From positions 1 to 64,000 of the forward strand of contig JALONG010000013.1 in assembly GCA_025455065.1 (NCBI GenBank): DNA of 64,000 nt, read 5' to 3'. Positions 48,471 to 57,998 of this stretch are shown here, piece after piece; the stretch's first letter is position 1, and every line of letters starts with the position of its first letter. The DNA comes from Candidatus Kapaibacterium sp. (GTDB taxonomy: Bacteria; Bacteroidota; Ignavibacteria; Kapaibacteriales; UBA4661). The notes under the pieces are model-generated. The model did no database searches. It was given only the letters and a program-made list of their open reading frames with translations, and had not been told where the DNA came from. The position numbers were made by a program, and so were the translations under genes.

Positions 48471-51400
48471 ATGACACAACGTAGCATATACTTATCGAAA
48501 CGCCGAAAGCAGTACAAGGTACAATGCCGACTACTGCTTTCGGCGTTTGTATGTGCGGGTGTATTCCTCCTCATACTGATTGGCGGAACAATCCCAAGTG
48601 CCGCACAAAATCTGCTTTTTGAGCATTTTTCCTACGAACAGGGACTTTCCGAATCCAACGTTACGGCGATTCTTCAAGACCGCTACGGCTTTTTGTGGGT
48701 TGGTACAAGCAACGGCTTGAACCGCTACGATGGCTACAAAATGACGACGTTTCGGAATGACCCTAACGATTCTTCCAGCCTGAGCAGTAACGTCATTACG
48801 GCGCTGTACGAAGACGAAAGCGGCGCTCTTTGGGTGGGAACGCAAGACGGTTTGAACCGCCTCGACCACACAACAGGGCGCTTTTCCGCTTACAAAAACA
48901 CCCCCGACAATACAAACTCTCTCAGCAATAATTTCATTCGTGCTTTGGCAGAAGTTCCGCGTGGTGTGCTGTGGGTAGCAACGAAGCGGGGTTTGAACCG
49001 TTTTGACATGGAGCGCAATGAATGGAAGTTCTACAAAGCCGATAAAAAGGGGCGTGGCAAGGGACCGAGCGACAACGACATCACGGCAATGCTTGTCGAA
49101 CCAAGTAACCGTGCGCATCTCTGGCTTGCAGCACGAGGTGGCGGATTAAATTTGCTGCATATTTCCAAAGGTATTTTCAAGGTTTTTAAGCCCGAAGAAT
49201 TTGAAGAATATGATGAAATGAACATTGGTGTGAGTGCCATGACCTTCGATGCCGCAAATACACTCTGGCTCGCAACCCGCGACAATTCGCTGTGGCGTTT
49301 TTTTCCCGAAGAAAAACGCTTTTCACGTGTTCCCGATATTCTGCCGTCGGAGCAAGCATTTTCCCAGTATTTGACGACCATTACCCCGCAACGTGCGATT
49401 CCCACTATTACGGTTCAATCACTTGCCATTGACAAACAAGGCACACTCTGGGCTGGAGCGCGTGAGGGCTTGTTTTCGCGCCCGACGACAAACGATGACG
49501 TTGCGTGGGAAGCCCATAAAAACAACCCCAATGACGCACAGAGCCTCAGCGACAACAATGTCACGGTCATGCTGCAAGACCACGCAGGCGTGATGTGGTT
49601 TGGGACGCAGGAAGGCGGCTTGAACAAATTCGTTCCGCAAACTGCTGCTTTTCGCAACGTAAAATACAGCCCCGACACGAAAGCATTACCGAATCCGCTT
49701 GTGAATGCCATTGCCCGCAAAGCAAGCGGTGAAGAGTGGTTCGGAACACAAAATGGCGCAGTGATATACCAAAACGGCTTGCCCAAGCGCGTCGTTGCCA
49801 ATGGTTACGTCGTGACGGCAATTCTGCACGACAAACAAGGGAATACATGGCTCGGAACGGAAAGCGGTGTGTTGGAATTTGATGCCGGCGGCTTGCCAAA
49901 GCGCTTGCAGGGCGGTCTTCAGGAGATGAACGGACTAAGCGACAATATCATCACGGCACTTGCGGAGGACAAAGCGGGGAATATCTGGATTGGCACACAG
50001 GGTGACGGCGTAAGCCTCTTCAATCCTCGCTCCGGCATACTTCGCCGTTTTTTTTCGGATGCAGACGACACCACGAGTTTGAGCGAAAATTTTGTGTTTT
50101 CGATAACGGTGAGCAGAACCGGCACAGTCTGGATTGGCACAAATAGTGGTTTGAACAGGTTTGATGCGGCTAAGGAGCAGTTCCGTCGCATCACGCGCAC
50201 GACCAAAAGCGGTTTCCCCGATGTGCCGATTTTGGCGCTGTACGAAGACGCTGAGGGCGCACTGTGGCTTGGGACGCTGGGCGGTGGGCTTTTTCGCTAT
50301 AATCCTGCAAGTGAAGCCGTTCAGCGATTTAGTAAAAAAGATAAACTTCCCAGCGAGACAATTTTCGGAATTTTGAGTGACAATGCCGGTAAAATTTGGC
50401 TGAGTACAAGTCGTGGACTTGCTGCATTGCGCTTGAACAAGAACGCCGGAGGAGGAACAATTCAGGCGGTACGCAGCTACGGCGCTTCCGACGGTTTGCA
50501 AAGCAGCACCTTCCGCAAAGGCGCATATTTCCGAGCCGCAGACGGCATGATGATGTTTGGTTTGGGAACAGGTTTTGTGCGCTTTCACCCCGATTCTTTG
50601 CACGACAATCGCCTCGCACCGCCGATTGCCGTTACGCGATTCCAGCTATTTAATGATGATGGAATTAACGATAATTTGCTGTTGCAGCAGCAAACACAGT
50701 TTGAAATCAACTATAATGACAATTTCGAGTTGGAATATGCCGCCTTGGATTTCACCAATCCTGAGCGTAACCAATACGCACACCGCATGGAGGGCTTTAC
50801 CAAAGATTGGCTCTACACCGACCAAGGGCGAAAAATTACGGGAACAAATTTAGACCCGGGAACATACACGCTCTACATCAAAGCCGCAAACAGCGATGGA
50901 ATCTGGTCGGAAACGCCGTTGGAGCTGACAATCGTTGTGCGTCCGCCGTGGTGGGGAACGTGGTGGTTTCGCCTGATTTTTGTTGCCGTTGGAATAGGCT
51001 GTATCGTGCTTGCATACCGCTTGCGTGTGCGAAGTATGGTTATGATGAACTCACGCCTCCAAACGCTGGTGGAAGCCCGCACGAAAGAAATCTCGGAACA
51101 GGCATCATTGCTGGAAGAGCAGGCATCGGAAATTCAAATGGCAAACGGAGCGCTGCAAGAGAAAAATGTCGAATTGGAGCGGGTTTTGCACGTGAGCGAA
51201 ATGGCGCGGCAGGAATTGGAACACGCCTACAAACTTCTCGACAGCGAAAACACCCGCAAAACGCAGGAATTAAGCGAGGCGCGGGCATTTCAACTTTCGA
51301 TGCTTCCCCGCAATGTACCGCAAATACAGGGCTTGGACGTGGCATTTGCACTTCGCACGGCAACGGAAGTCGGGGGCGATTATTACGATTACGTCCAAAC

Positions 51401-52016
51401 CGCAGAAGGCGCATTAACGCTTGCCATTGGCGATGCGACGGGGCATGGTGTTCGGGCGGGAATGTTGGTATCGCTCGTCAAAAGCAGCTTCCATGCGCTT
51501 GTCCACGATTATCCGCTTTCGGAAACAGTTGCGATGATTTCGCAGACGATAAAGCAAATGCGCTTGCAGCGAATGTTTATGTGCTTTTCGGTGCTGCATT
51601 TTCGGCGTTTGGCAGAAGAGCAATCTTCCAAAAGCGCATGGGCGCTGGATGTTGCAGGAGCCGGTATGCCGCCGATGATGATTTACCGCGCTGCCACAGG
51701 CACGATGGAGTTTTTCCGCACACAAGGAATAGTGTTGGGCGCAATGGAGAATGCTTCCTATCCCGCATCAACGCTGCATTTAGCGCATGGCGACCGTTTG
51801 TTAATCATGTCCGACGGCATCATTGAGCTTTTTAACTCTGCGGGAGAAGAACTCGGCACAGAGCGCGTAAAATCGTGCTTTCAGCGCCATTGTACCGGCA
51901 CCGAATCGCTTTCCGCCGATGAATTGCTTGGTGAACTGCATCGGCTTATTGATGCGTGGCTGGACGGCGAAGCGCCGAATGATGATATTGCGCTGGTGGT
52001 AGTGCGGGTGGTCTAA
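48471..52016 (+). CDS. Two-component-type propeller protein with SpoIIE (PP2C) phosphatase output
   Basis: About 1181 residues from the ATG at 48471; a TTG at 48408 is less likely. A basic stretch and a hydrophobic segment (LLLSAFVCAGVFLLILIGG) act as signal/anchor. About 13 Reg_prop blades follow (for example ITALYEDESGALWVGTQDGLNRLD), enough for two seven-bladed propellers, then a Y_Y_Y domain (LEYAALDFTNPERNQYAHRMEGFTKDW), a transmembrane helix (WWFRLIFVAVGIGCIVLAYRL), a coiled coil and a SpoIIE serine phosphatase domain with metal-binding Asp residues in GGDYYDY, GDATGHG, MSDGI and NDDIAL. Unlike HTCS regulators it has no kinase or DNA-binding domain. It probably turns a periplasmic signal into dephosphorylation of an anti-sigma antagonist. 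Confidence 0.92.
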   Translation: MTQRSIYLSKRRKQYKVQCRLLLSAFVCAGVFLLILIGGTIPSAAQNLLFEHFSYEQGLSESNVTAILQDRYGFLWVGTSNGLNRYDGYKMTTFRNDPNDSSSLSSNVITALYEDESGALWVGTQDGLNRLDHTTGRFSAYKNTPDNTNSLSNNFIRALAEVPRGVLWVATKRGLNRFDMERNEWKFYKADKKGRGKGPSDNDITAMLVEPSNRAHLWLAARGGGLNLLHISKGIFKVFKPEEFEEYDEMNIGVSAMTFDAANTLWLATRDNSLWRFFPEEKRFSRVPDILPSEQAFSQYLTTITPQRAIPTITVQSLAIDKQGTLWAGAREGLFSRPTTNDDVAWEAHKNNPNDAQSLSDNNVTVMLQDHAGVMWFGTQEGGLNKFVPQTAAFRNVKYSPDTKALPNPLVNAIARKASGEEWFGTQNGAVIYQNGLPKRVVANGYVVTAILHDKQGNTWLGTESGVLEFDAGGLPKRLQGGLQEMNGLSDNIITALAEDKAGNIWIGTQGDGVSLFNPRSGILRRFFSDADDTTSLSENFVFSITVSRTGTVWIGTNSGLNRFDAAKEQFRRITRTTKSGFPDVPILALYEDAEGALWLGTLGGGLFRYNPASEAVQRFSKKDKLPSETIFGILSDNAGKIWLSTSRGLAALRLNKNAGGGTIQAVRSYGASDGLQSSTFRKGAYFRAADGMMMFGLGTGFVRFHPDSLHDNRLAPPIAVTRFQLFNDDGINDNLLLQQQTQFEINYNDNFELEYAALDFTNPERNQYAHRMEGFTKDWLYTDQGRKITGTNLDPGTYTLYIKAANSDGIWSETPLELTIVVRPPWWGTWWFRLIFVAVGIGCIVLAYRLRVRSMVMMNSRLQTLVEARTKEISEQASLLEEQASEIQMANGALQEKNVELERVLHVSEMARQELEHAYKLLDSENTRKTQELSEARAFQLSMLPRNVPQIQGLDVAFALRTATEVGGDYYDYVQTAEGALTLAIGDATGHGVRAGMLVSLVKSSFHALVHDYPLSETVAMISQTIKQMRLQRMFMCFSVLHFRRLAEEQSSKSAWALDVAGAGMPPMMIYRAATGTMEFFRTQGIVLGAMENASYPASTLHLAHGDRLLIMSDGIIELFNSAGEELGTERVKSCFQRHCTGTESLSADELLGELHRLIDAWLDGEAPNDDIALVVVRVV
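48498..48548 (+). promoter_or_regulatory. Perfect 17-bp hairpin inside the signal-peptide codons of the SpoIIE-propeller gene
   Basis: AAACGCCGAAAGCAGTA (48498-48514) is exactly complementary to TACTGCTTTCGGCGTTT (48532-48548), with a 17-nt loop. It starts 27 nt after the ATG at 48471. It could be the terminator or attenuator of the upstream GIN gene, overlapping the coding start, or control translation of the phosphatase. No downstream in-frame ATG would rescue a normal signal peptide. Confidence 0.6.
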
Positions 52017-52060
52017 TACCAATTTGAGTTGACAACTGTGCAAAAAATTTGGCTTTAGTG

Positions 52061-52082
52061 GCACAGACATTCTTATCTGTGC
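52061..52082. terminator. Small hairpin between convergent genes
   Basis: GCACAGA (52061-52067) and TCTGTGC (52076-52082) form a 7-bp stem with an 8-nt loop, between the convergent stops of the SpoIIE-propeller and the Gcr-family gene. No T-tract. It may be a bidirectional terminator or a dispersed REP-type hairpin. Confidence 0.45.
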
Positions 52083-52157
52083 GAGTATTTATGCTGCTTC
52101 CAGAAAGAAGCATTGAAAAAATAATGCACAATCTTCAACGTAAACCAGCATAAAAAG

Positions 52158-54260
52158 TCAGTGTTTATGAGGCTTTGCGTCAATCTCTTCGCCCAAAGTT
52201 TGACGCGGTGCGACGAAAAATTCCCGGGTGTTGCTGCGGAAATATCGTGCCAAAAGAGCAAGTAATTCTGCGCCCTGCCGAAGATTGATGTTGCGAGAGC
52301 GCATCGCAACAAAAAGTGCGAGGGAAAAACTTACCAGAAAATTCATTGCACCGATGCCGACAATGCCGACAAGCGTCCAACAAATCACGCCTACGCTCAA
52401 GATTTCCCCGTGCGCAATGAGGCTCACTCCGGCAAGAGCAAAACTTCCCGCAGCAAAGGTAATATGCCGTATGTCGAGCGGCAAACCAAAAATAAACCCC
52501 ACATTCGAGATAGTGCCGAGCATACATCCCAGAAAAAAATTTCCTGCAAGCGCACCAAGATTCCGTTCGATATATGCCGCAAAGCACTCCAACTGTGGCG
52601 GCGTGAGTATTCGCCTTAAAACAGGATGCTGCCGAATACGCTCAGGAATGGCATTAAAAACGACGCTGTTGTCGTAATATCCCGAAATCAAGCCCGAAAG
52701 AAACAAAAATATACCGGCTATCCCCGCATGAATAAGCGACAAACTCAAGAGCGGATGCAGTTCCGCAATCATTTTGTGTGCCTTGGGCGCGACTGCCATT
52801 GGTGAGCCGACAAGCAGAAAATATAACCCCGCCAAGGCGCATCCAACGGGCAGAGCCAGCAGCACATTTCCTGCAAAGGAAGCAAGCTGACTACGCGAAA
52901 TACGGGCAATCGTGCGGACGAGATTCTGCAAGGATATTTCGCCCGTGAGCGCAGATTTCCGCCGCACATCCAACGATTCCGCAATCGTCGAAGCCGTCAT
53001 TGCAGGCTGCTTCGTGGCAAGTTTGAAGCCCAAAAGATGAATCGCAATAAAGCCCAATCCATAGTTCAAACTAAAGAGCAGTGCTTCACCAAAAGGCGGC
53101 AAGTGTGCTTGCGAAATCCACAATTTGAACATCACCAAAAAGGCGACAATAAAGCCACCGCCCATAGATGACGTAAAAAATGCACGGAGTTCTTTGCGTG
53201 TTGTCGTGATGTAGTGTTCACCTGTCTTTGCGGCGTTTTCGGCGATTTGGAATGCCACAAGTGCGGTGTTTTGTGCAAAGTGTTTGCCTAAGGAATGATG
53301 CGTATTTTCTGCTTCGACAACCTCCCGCCAAAAGCGCACGATTGCTTGCGGTAACGAGGTTGTGTCCTGCTCGTGGGGCTGCAAGGAGAGGTGAATTAGG
53401 GTGCGCAGCCTCTGAATATGCTGCACTATACGCTCCATTTGATACGTCAAACTCAAACTTGTTCCCAATGTCGAGCGCTGGCGGCGAATGGAAGCAATAG
53501 CATCCTCGCACTGCGACAGCATTACCAAAGCGTGTTCGGCATCGTGGCTGGTGCGGCGTTCCGGGAAAGTATTGGTCGCACTAATGCGCTCCACAAAGCG
53601 CACCAATTCTTGATTCTGCTCTAAAAATGGCAATCCGTTAGTGACAATGCTTCCATGCCGATTGCCCCGAAGTTCCGGCAGACGGACGATAACATCAGAT
53701 TCCATGCCCATTGCAGCGAGTTTATGGGAAAGCACGAGGATTGCATTGAGCATTTTGCCGTATGTCCCAAACTCAAGATCTGGTGAGCCTTCTAAACGTT
53801 GTAGCCCCAAATGTTGCACTAATTCGACCAAGTGCGCTTCAGGAATTGCGTTTAGCCATTCATAATCGCTATTGTCGTGAAATACCATATTGACCAAACC
53901 CCTGAGCGTATCGGCATTTCTCACGGGCGGCAAGAAAAGATACGTGAGTTTTTGCGAAGCCTCGCTAAAAAGCCCGTGCTGCGATTGTACACCGGATTCA
54001 GCATAGAGCGAAAGGTGATACGCATGATGCAACAGGCTCTCAAGATAGGTGCGAAGCGCCTTTGCGAGGTCAGGTTCGGTAGAAAGCACATCCAGCAATT
54101 TGCGTACGCGCTGCTCGGCAACGGCGCTTTTATGGGCGGTCAGGCGAGGTGGTCTAATAAGTGTAACGATGTCAATGAGATACTGCGGGCTAGGTGCTGC
54201 ATCGGCACTCACCGATTCTTGCTGTATTGTGGCAATCGTCTGTAAAATGTGATGAAACAT
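52158..54260 (-). CDS. Gcr-type 'site-specific recombinase' family integral membrane protein
   Basis: 700 residues. The C-terminal ~330 residues are strongly hydrophobic, with about seven transmembrane helices, and match phrases I associate with the SpecificRecomb/Gcr family: LLFSLNYGLGFIAIHLLGFKLATKQPAMTA, SQLASFAGNVLLALPVG, and AYIERNLGALAGNFFLGCMLG followed by GLPLDIRHITFAAG (quoted in part). The N-terminal half is soluble and helical. The family name is historical; no recombinase catalytic motif is visible, and a membrane role is more plausible. Convergent with the SpoIIE-propeller gene and divergent from nth. Confidence 0.85.
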   Translation of the reverse strand: MFHHILQTIATIQQESVSADAAPSPQYLIDIVTLIRPPRLTAHKSAVAEQRVRKLLDVLSTEPDLAKALRTYLESLLHHAYHLSLYAESGVQSQHGLFSEASQKLTYLFLPPVRNADTLRGLVNMVFHDNSDYEWLNAIPEAHLVELVQHLGLQRLEGSPDLEFGTYGKMLNAILVLSHKLAAMGMESDVIVRLPELRGNRHGSIVTNGLPFLEQNQELVRFVERISATNTFPERRTSHDAEHALVMLSQCEDAIASIRRQRSTLGTSLSLTYQMERIVQHIQRLRTLIHLSLQPHEQDTTSLPQAIVRFWREVVEAENTHHSLGKHFAQNTALVAFQIAENAAKTGEHYITTTRKELRAFFTSSMGGGFIVAFLVMFKLWISQAHLPPFGEALLFSLNYGLGFIAIHLLGFKLATKQPAMTASTIAESLDVRRKSALTGEISLQNLVRTIARISRSQLASFAGNVLLALPVGCALAGLYFLLVGSPMAVAPKAHKMIAELHPLLSLSLIHAGIAGIFLFLSGLISGYYDNSVVFNAIPERIRQHPVLRRILTPPQLECFAAYIERNLGALAGNFFLGCMLGTISNVGFIFGLPLDIRHITFAAGSFALAGVSLIAHGEILSVGVICWTLVGIVGIGAMNFLVSFSLALFVAMRSRNINLRQGAELLALLARYFRSNTREFFVAPRQTLGEEIDAKPHKH

Positions 54261-54439
54261 AGCGGTTTACAAGGGTTAGAAACAGATGACTGGGCTAAAC
54301 AGAGTGTTCAACTTTGCCCAAGATACAACTTTTGTGCTTGAAATTGACAGGATGCAATGTCAAAATAGATTTGACAAAAGCCATTATTCCTCGCATATTG
54401 GAGAAAAAAACGCCACATTCGCCCATTGTTGTTCCAATT

Positions 54440-55093
54440 ATGCCAACAAAAAAAGAATCCACCCCAAAAAAGAAAGAGCGTCTAAGCCGTATCATTACTG
54501 AACTTCGGCAGCATTATCCTGAGCCGCGCATCGCGCTTGATTATTCCTCGCCTTTTGAACTCCTCATTGCCACAATGCTTTCGGCGCAATGCACCGATGA
54601 ACGTGTAAATCAGGTAACAAAGGCGCTGTTCAAAAAATATCGCTCGCCCAACGATTATATCGCCGTTCCGCAGGAAGAATTGGAACAAGATATTTTTTCA
54701 ACGGGTTTTTACAAAGCAAAAGCGAAAAATATCCAGTCTTGCTGCACGAGACTTTTAGCGGATTTTGATGGAGAAGTGCCGCAAACACTTGAGGAACTGA
54801 CCTCGCTTGCAGGTGTGGGACGGAAGACCGCAAACGTTGTGCTGTCGCACTGCTTCGACATTCCGGGCGTGGTTGTGGATACACACGTTACGCGGCTTGT
54901 GAACCGTATGGGAATTGCTGAAGGCGAAGATGCGGTGAAGTTGGAATTTGCCCTTATGAAACTTATGCCAAGCGAGGTTTGGCGAGACTTCACACACCTT
55001 ATGATTATGCACGGACGTGCTGTGTGTTCGGCTCGTTCCAAGCCGAAATGTGCGGAATGCCCTGTTGCGGCTGACTGTCCGAAACTTTTGTAA
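54440..55093 (+). CDS. nth: Endonuclease III
   Basis: 217 residues from the ATG at 54440 (MPTKKESTPKK); the frame reads back to 54314 without support. A DNA glycosylase/AP lyase of base excision repair removing oxidised pyrimidines. The helix-hairpin-helix motif LAGVGRKTANVVL holds the catalytic Lys, and VVDTHVTRL the catalytic Asp. A C-terminal iron-sulfur cluster loop is present as C-x7-C-x2-C-x5-C (CSARSKPKCAECPVAADC); the usual first spacing is x6, so one residue is inserted. Its stop abuts that of the convergent cruF-like gene. Confidence 0.95.
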   Translation: MPTKKESTPKKKERLSRIITELRQHYPEPRIALDYSSPFELLIATMLSAQCTDERVNQVTKALFKKYRSPNDYIAVPQEELEQDIFSTGFYKAKAKNIQSCCTRLLADFDGEVPQTLEELTSLAGVGRKTANVVLSHCFDIPGVVVDTHVTRLVNRMGIAEGEDAVKLEFALMKLMPSEVWRDFTHLMIMHGRAVCSARSKPKCAECPVAADCPKLL

Positions 55094-55849
55094 TCACGAC
55101 TTTCCCAAAGCAACCATCGCAAAATACAGCAACTGCGCCCAATAGCCGTGCAGTGCCACACGAGGCATCTTCTCTGCAAACAGCCCTTGACGCATGGCAC
55201 CAAAAGCCAGCACATAACTAATCACAAACCACGCGAAATAGTTTTGGAGCGGTGCAACAAAGAACGAATGTCCGGTCTTATCGAGCCATTGCCAATAGTT
55301 CAGTTTCACCGCAACAGGCTCCATAAACACATCAAAAATTGTCATCAGCACGGCGACCGCCAACGCCCGCATCCACACGGGGCGCGTTTGTAACAAAGCG
55401 AGACGCTGCATCAAGCCGAATGATGTGAGCAACATCCCCAACCACGCAAAACTAATCGCAAACGGAACTCCGCGAAACGCGGGAATCCAAACATCGGTGT
55501 AGTAATAATGCCCAAAAATCAAGCCCGTCTTAACGCCAATAAATTCAAGGGAATAACACGAAATAGCAACAATCACATTCCACCAGTGGAACCTTGCCGT
55601 AATGGTCGGTGTTACGGTCTCTGTGCGGTGTTGCCGCAAGGTTTGGTCATAGCGAAAGGCAATCCACAGCGTCAGCAAAAACACCATCGGCGCAGCCAGA
55701 AGGCGCATTGCCGTTTGCAGGACATCTAAAATGTGCCAAAGCCCGCCGGCAAACATAAGAAAATAGAGAAGCGTAATTTCAAGGTTTTCTGCGGTGAGAA
55801 GTGTGGTTTGGGGTTTGGAAGCAGCAGAAATTCGCTGTGTCGTGTCCAT
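55094..55849 (-). CDS. CruF-like carotenoid hydratase (DUF422 family)
   Basis: 251 residues from the ATG at 55849 (MDTTQRISAA); the frame extends to 55918. An integral membrane protein with about seven helices. It resembles the CruF/DUF422 family of 1',2'-hydratases acting on acyclic carotenoid ends: the conserved phrases GVPFAISFAWLGM, FDVFMEPVAVKLNYWQW and PLQNYFAWF are visible. Inferred role: adding water to a psi end group to make a 1'-hydroxy carotenoid. No other carotenoid gene is nearby. Its stop is immediately next to the nth stop. Confidence 0.78.
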   Translation of the reverse strand: MDTTQRISAASKPQTTLLTAENLEITLLYFLMFAGGLWHILDVLQTAMRLLAAPMVFLLTLWIAFRYDQTLRQHRTETVTPTITARFHWWNVIVAISCYSLEFIGVKTGLIFGHYYYTDVWIPAFRGVPFAISFAWLGMLLTSFGLMQRLALLQTRPVWMRALAVAVLMTIFDVFMEPVAVKLNYWQWLDKTGHSFFVAPLQNYFAWFVISYVLAFGAMRQGLFAEKMPRVALHGYWAQLLYFAMVALGKS

Positions 55850-56114
55850 AAAAAGGCGCAGTAAATGGTGCTTTATGCAAGATAGTGATAGATTTCTTCC
55901 CAATATACGAGTAAGCACGGATTTTCGTGTGTACTTTCGTGTGCTTTTTCGCCAAAGAACTGCCTAGCTGCAAACCTTTTTTCGACCCAATCCGTAGTTC
56001 TACGGAGTGAATAAATCGCAATACTACTGATATGTAGCGCCGTGTAATTCTCTATTTTTGAAACTCATGAGGTTGCACTCCATTTTTTACCCCAATTTTT
56101 CAAAGGCATAATCT

Positions 56115-57881
56115 ATGCGTTCAATATGTACTTTTTTCGTTGTGCTGCTGCTCTTCACGGTGGCACCTGCCTTGCTTTCGGCATTTCCGGGTGGTTTTGT
56201 CGGTGTAACCGTCGTGGGTTGTAATTGTCATGGTCCGGCAAATTCCGCGACGACGATTTCCATCCCGGGACGCACAAGCCCGATTACCGCTCGCACCGGA
56301 GAGACACTTTCGCTTTCGCTCATGGTTGCCCACGCAAGCCAGAGTGCCGCCGGAATGAATATCGCGGTGGTTAATAGCGCCGGAACAAATGCCGGAACGC
56401 TGATTGCAGGCGAAGGCTCGCAACTTCTTGGTGCAGAACTCACACACAGCACTCCACGCGGCATGAGTGGCGGCAGTGCAACATTCCCGTTTCAATGGAC
56501 AGCGCCTACCACTCCCGGCACATACACGCTTCGCGCTGTTGGTAATGCGGTAAACCGCGACGGCGGCTCAGGCGGCGATGCGTGGAACGCGCTTCCCGCC
56601 TTCACTATTACCGTCGAAGCACCTGTGGCAACGTTCACCGTTTCGGGAAGAATCTTGAATGCAAGCGGTGTTGCGGTTTCGGATGTGATTGTTACCGATG
56701 GCACACGCAGTGCAACAACCGACGCGCAGGGCAATTACACCTTGAGCGGCGTACCAAACGGAACGTACACACTCGTCGCAGCCCGCACCAATTGGACGTT
56801 TGCGCCGACAACGCTTGCGGTAACAGTCAATGGAGCGAATGTTACGGGGCAGAATTTTACGGGAACACGGCTTTGGGCAGTGCGTGGAACAATCCTGAAC
56901 CCAAGCGGTGTTGCGGTCTCGGATGTGATTGTTGCGGCAGGCTCTTCCACCGCCACGACCGACGCACAAGGCAATTACACGCTCTGGCTGGCAAACGGCT
57001 CCTACACTATTCGCGTAGCCCGCACCAACTGGACATTTTCACCCGAAACACGAGCCGTAACGGTAAACGGTGCTGACCTCGCAGCGCAAAACTTTACGGG
57101 AACGCGCCTGTGGGCAGTGCGAGGAACAATCCTGAATCCAAGCGGTGTTGCGGTTTCGGATGCGATTGTCGCAGCAGGCACTTCCACCGCCACAACCGAC
57201 GCACAGGGCAACTACACGCTCTGGCTGGCAAACGGCTCCTACACTATTCGCGTAGCTCGGACAAATTGGACGTTTTCACCCGAAACGCGAGTCGTAACGG
57301 TAAACGGTGCTGACCTCGCAGCGCAAAACTTTACGGGAACACGGCTTTGGGCGGTGCGTGGAACAATCCTGAACCCAAGTGGTGTTGCGGTTTCCGGGGT
57401 GTCGGTCAGTGCTGCTTCCGGCACAACGATTTCTTCCAGTGCCACGACCGACGCACAGGGCAACTACACGCTCTGGCTGGCAAACGGCACGTACATTCTC
57501 ACGCCAAGCCGCATGAGTTGGACGTTTACACCAGCGTCGCTTTCTGTAACGGTTGCGGGAGCAGATTTCCAAGCGGCACAAATCACAGGCAATTTGATGA
57601 GTTCCGTAGCGCTTACGTCCATGCTTCAAGCGCCGACGGTTTCACCGAACCCAAGTACAGGCATAACTACAATTTCATACACTACCTCCTCACACGGGCG
57701 CATCCGATATGAAGTGTATTCTTCATTAGGGGAGTTGGTGCGTTCTTTTTCTGAAGAGCGCCCGGCTGGGATGCAGCGCTACGCCTTGTTGCTAGAGGGA
57801 TTACCACAAGGCGCGTATTATTGCCGCATTGCTTCCGAACAAGGCATCATCGGCACAGCAGCGATACTCTTGCAGCCGTAA
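56115..57881 (+). CDS. T9SS-exported protein with CxCH motif and tandem 79-residue repeats
   Basis: 588 residues. Signal peptide ends near SAFPGG. Early in the mature protein lies VVGCNCHGPANS, a C-x-C-H motif like that at the start of choice-of-anchor-V-type proteins; it is not the CxxCH heme motif. A beta-sandwich follows to about residue 170 (SGGSATFPFQWTAPTTPGTYTLR). Then come four carboxypeptidase-regulatory-like/SpaA-type repeats of about 79 residues (WAVRGTILNPSGVAVSD ... DAQGNYTLWLANGSYTI), the middle ones nearly identical. The last ~80 residues (VSPNPSTGITTISYT ... LPQGAYYCRIASEQG) are a type A T9SS sorting domain. Probably a surface adhesin or stalk; function unknown. Followed by a strong terminator. 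Confidence 0.88.
   Translation: MRSICTFFVVLLLFTVAPALLSAFPGGFVGVTVVGCNCHGPANSATTISIPGRTSPITARTGETLSLSLMVAHASQSAAGMNIAVVNSAGTNAGTLIAGEGSQLLGAELTHSTPRGMSGGSATFPFQWTAPTTPGTYTLRAVGNAVNRDGGSGGDAWNALPAFTITVEAPVATFTVSGRILNASGVAVSDVIVTDGTRSATTDAQGNYTLSGVPNGTYTLVAARTNWTFAPTTLAVTVNGANVTGQNFTGTRLWAVRGTILNPSGVAVSDVIVAAGSSTATTDAQGNYTLWLANGSYTIRVARTNWTFSPETRAVTVNGADLAAQNFTGTRLWAVRGTILNPSGVAVSDAIVAAGTSTATTDAQGNYTLWLANGSYTIRVARTNWTFSPETRVVTVNGADLAAQNFTGTRLWAVRGTILNPSGVAVSGVSVSAASGTTISSSATTDAQGNYTLWLANGTYILTPSRMSWTFTPASLSVTVAGADFQAAQITGNLMSSVALTSMLQAPTVSPNPSTGITTISYTTSSHGRIRYEVYSSLGELVRSFSEERPAGMQRYALLLEGLPQGAYYCRIASEQGIIGTAAILLQP
56628..57590 (+). repeat. Four tandem repeats, period 237 bp, in the T9SS protein
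   Basis: Equivalent points fall at 56865, 57102 and 57339 (spacing exactly 237 bp, 79 codons), with a more diverged first copy from about 56628 and a slightly longer last one. The middle copies are close to identical in DNA, so they arose recently and copy number may vary. Confidence 0.85.
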
Positions 57882-57928
57882 TTGCGAGGGAAATGACGAT
57901 ATGCACAATCGAAGGTAGTTGTCTCTGC

Positions 57929-57981
57929 AACCGTAGTACGGCTGAAAAGCGCATGAGTGCTGCCGTACTGCGGTTTTTTTT
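57929..57981 (+). terminator. Intrinsic terminator of the T9SS repeat protein
   Basis: AACCGTAGTACGGC (57929-57942) pairs with GCCGTACTGCGGTT (57962-57975) at 13 of 14 positions, followed by TTTTTT. It lies just before the convergent stop at 57999. Confidence 0.88.
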
Positions 57982-57998
57982 GTGTTGTTACAACGTTG

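Noticed and set aside
52158-54260. Gcr-family protein as a real DNA recombinase and part of a mobile element
   Set aside because: It has many membrane helices and no Tyr or Ser recombinase motif, and no attachment sites flank it.
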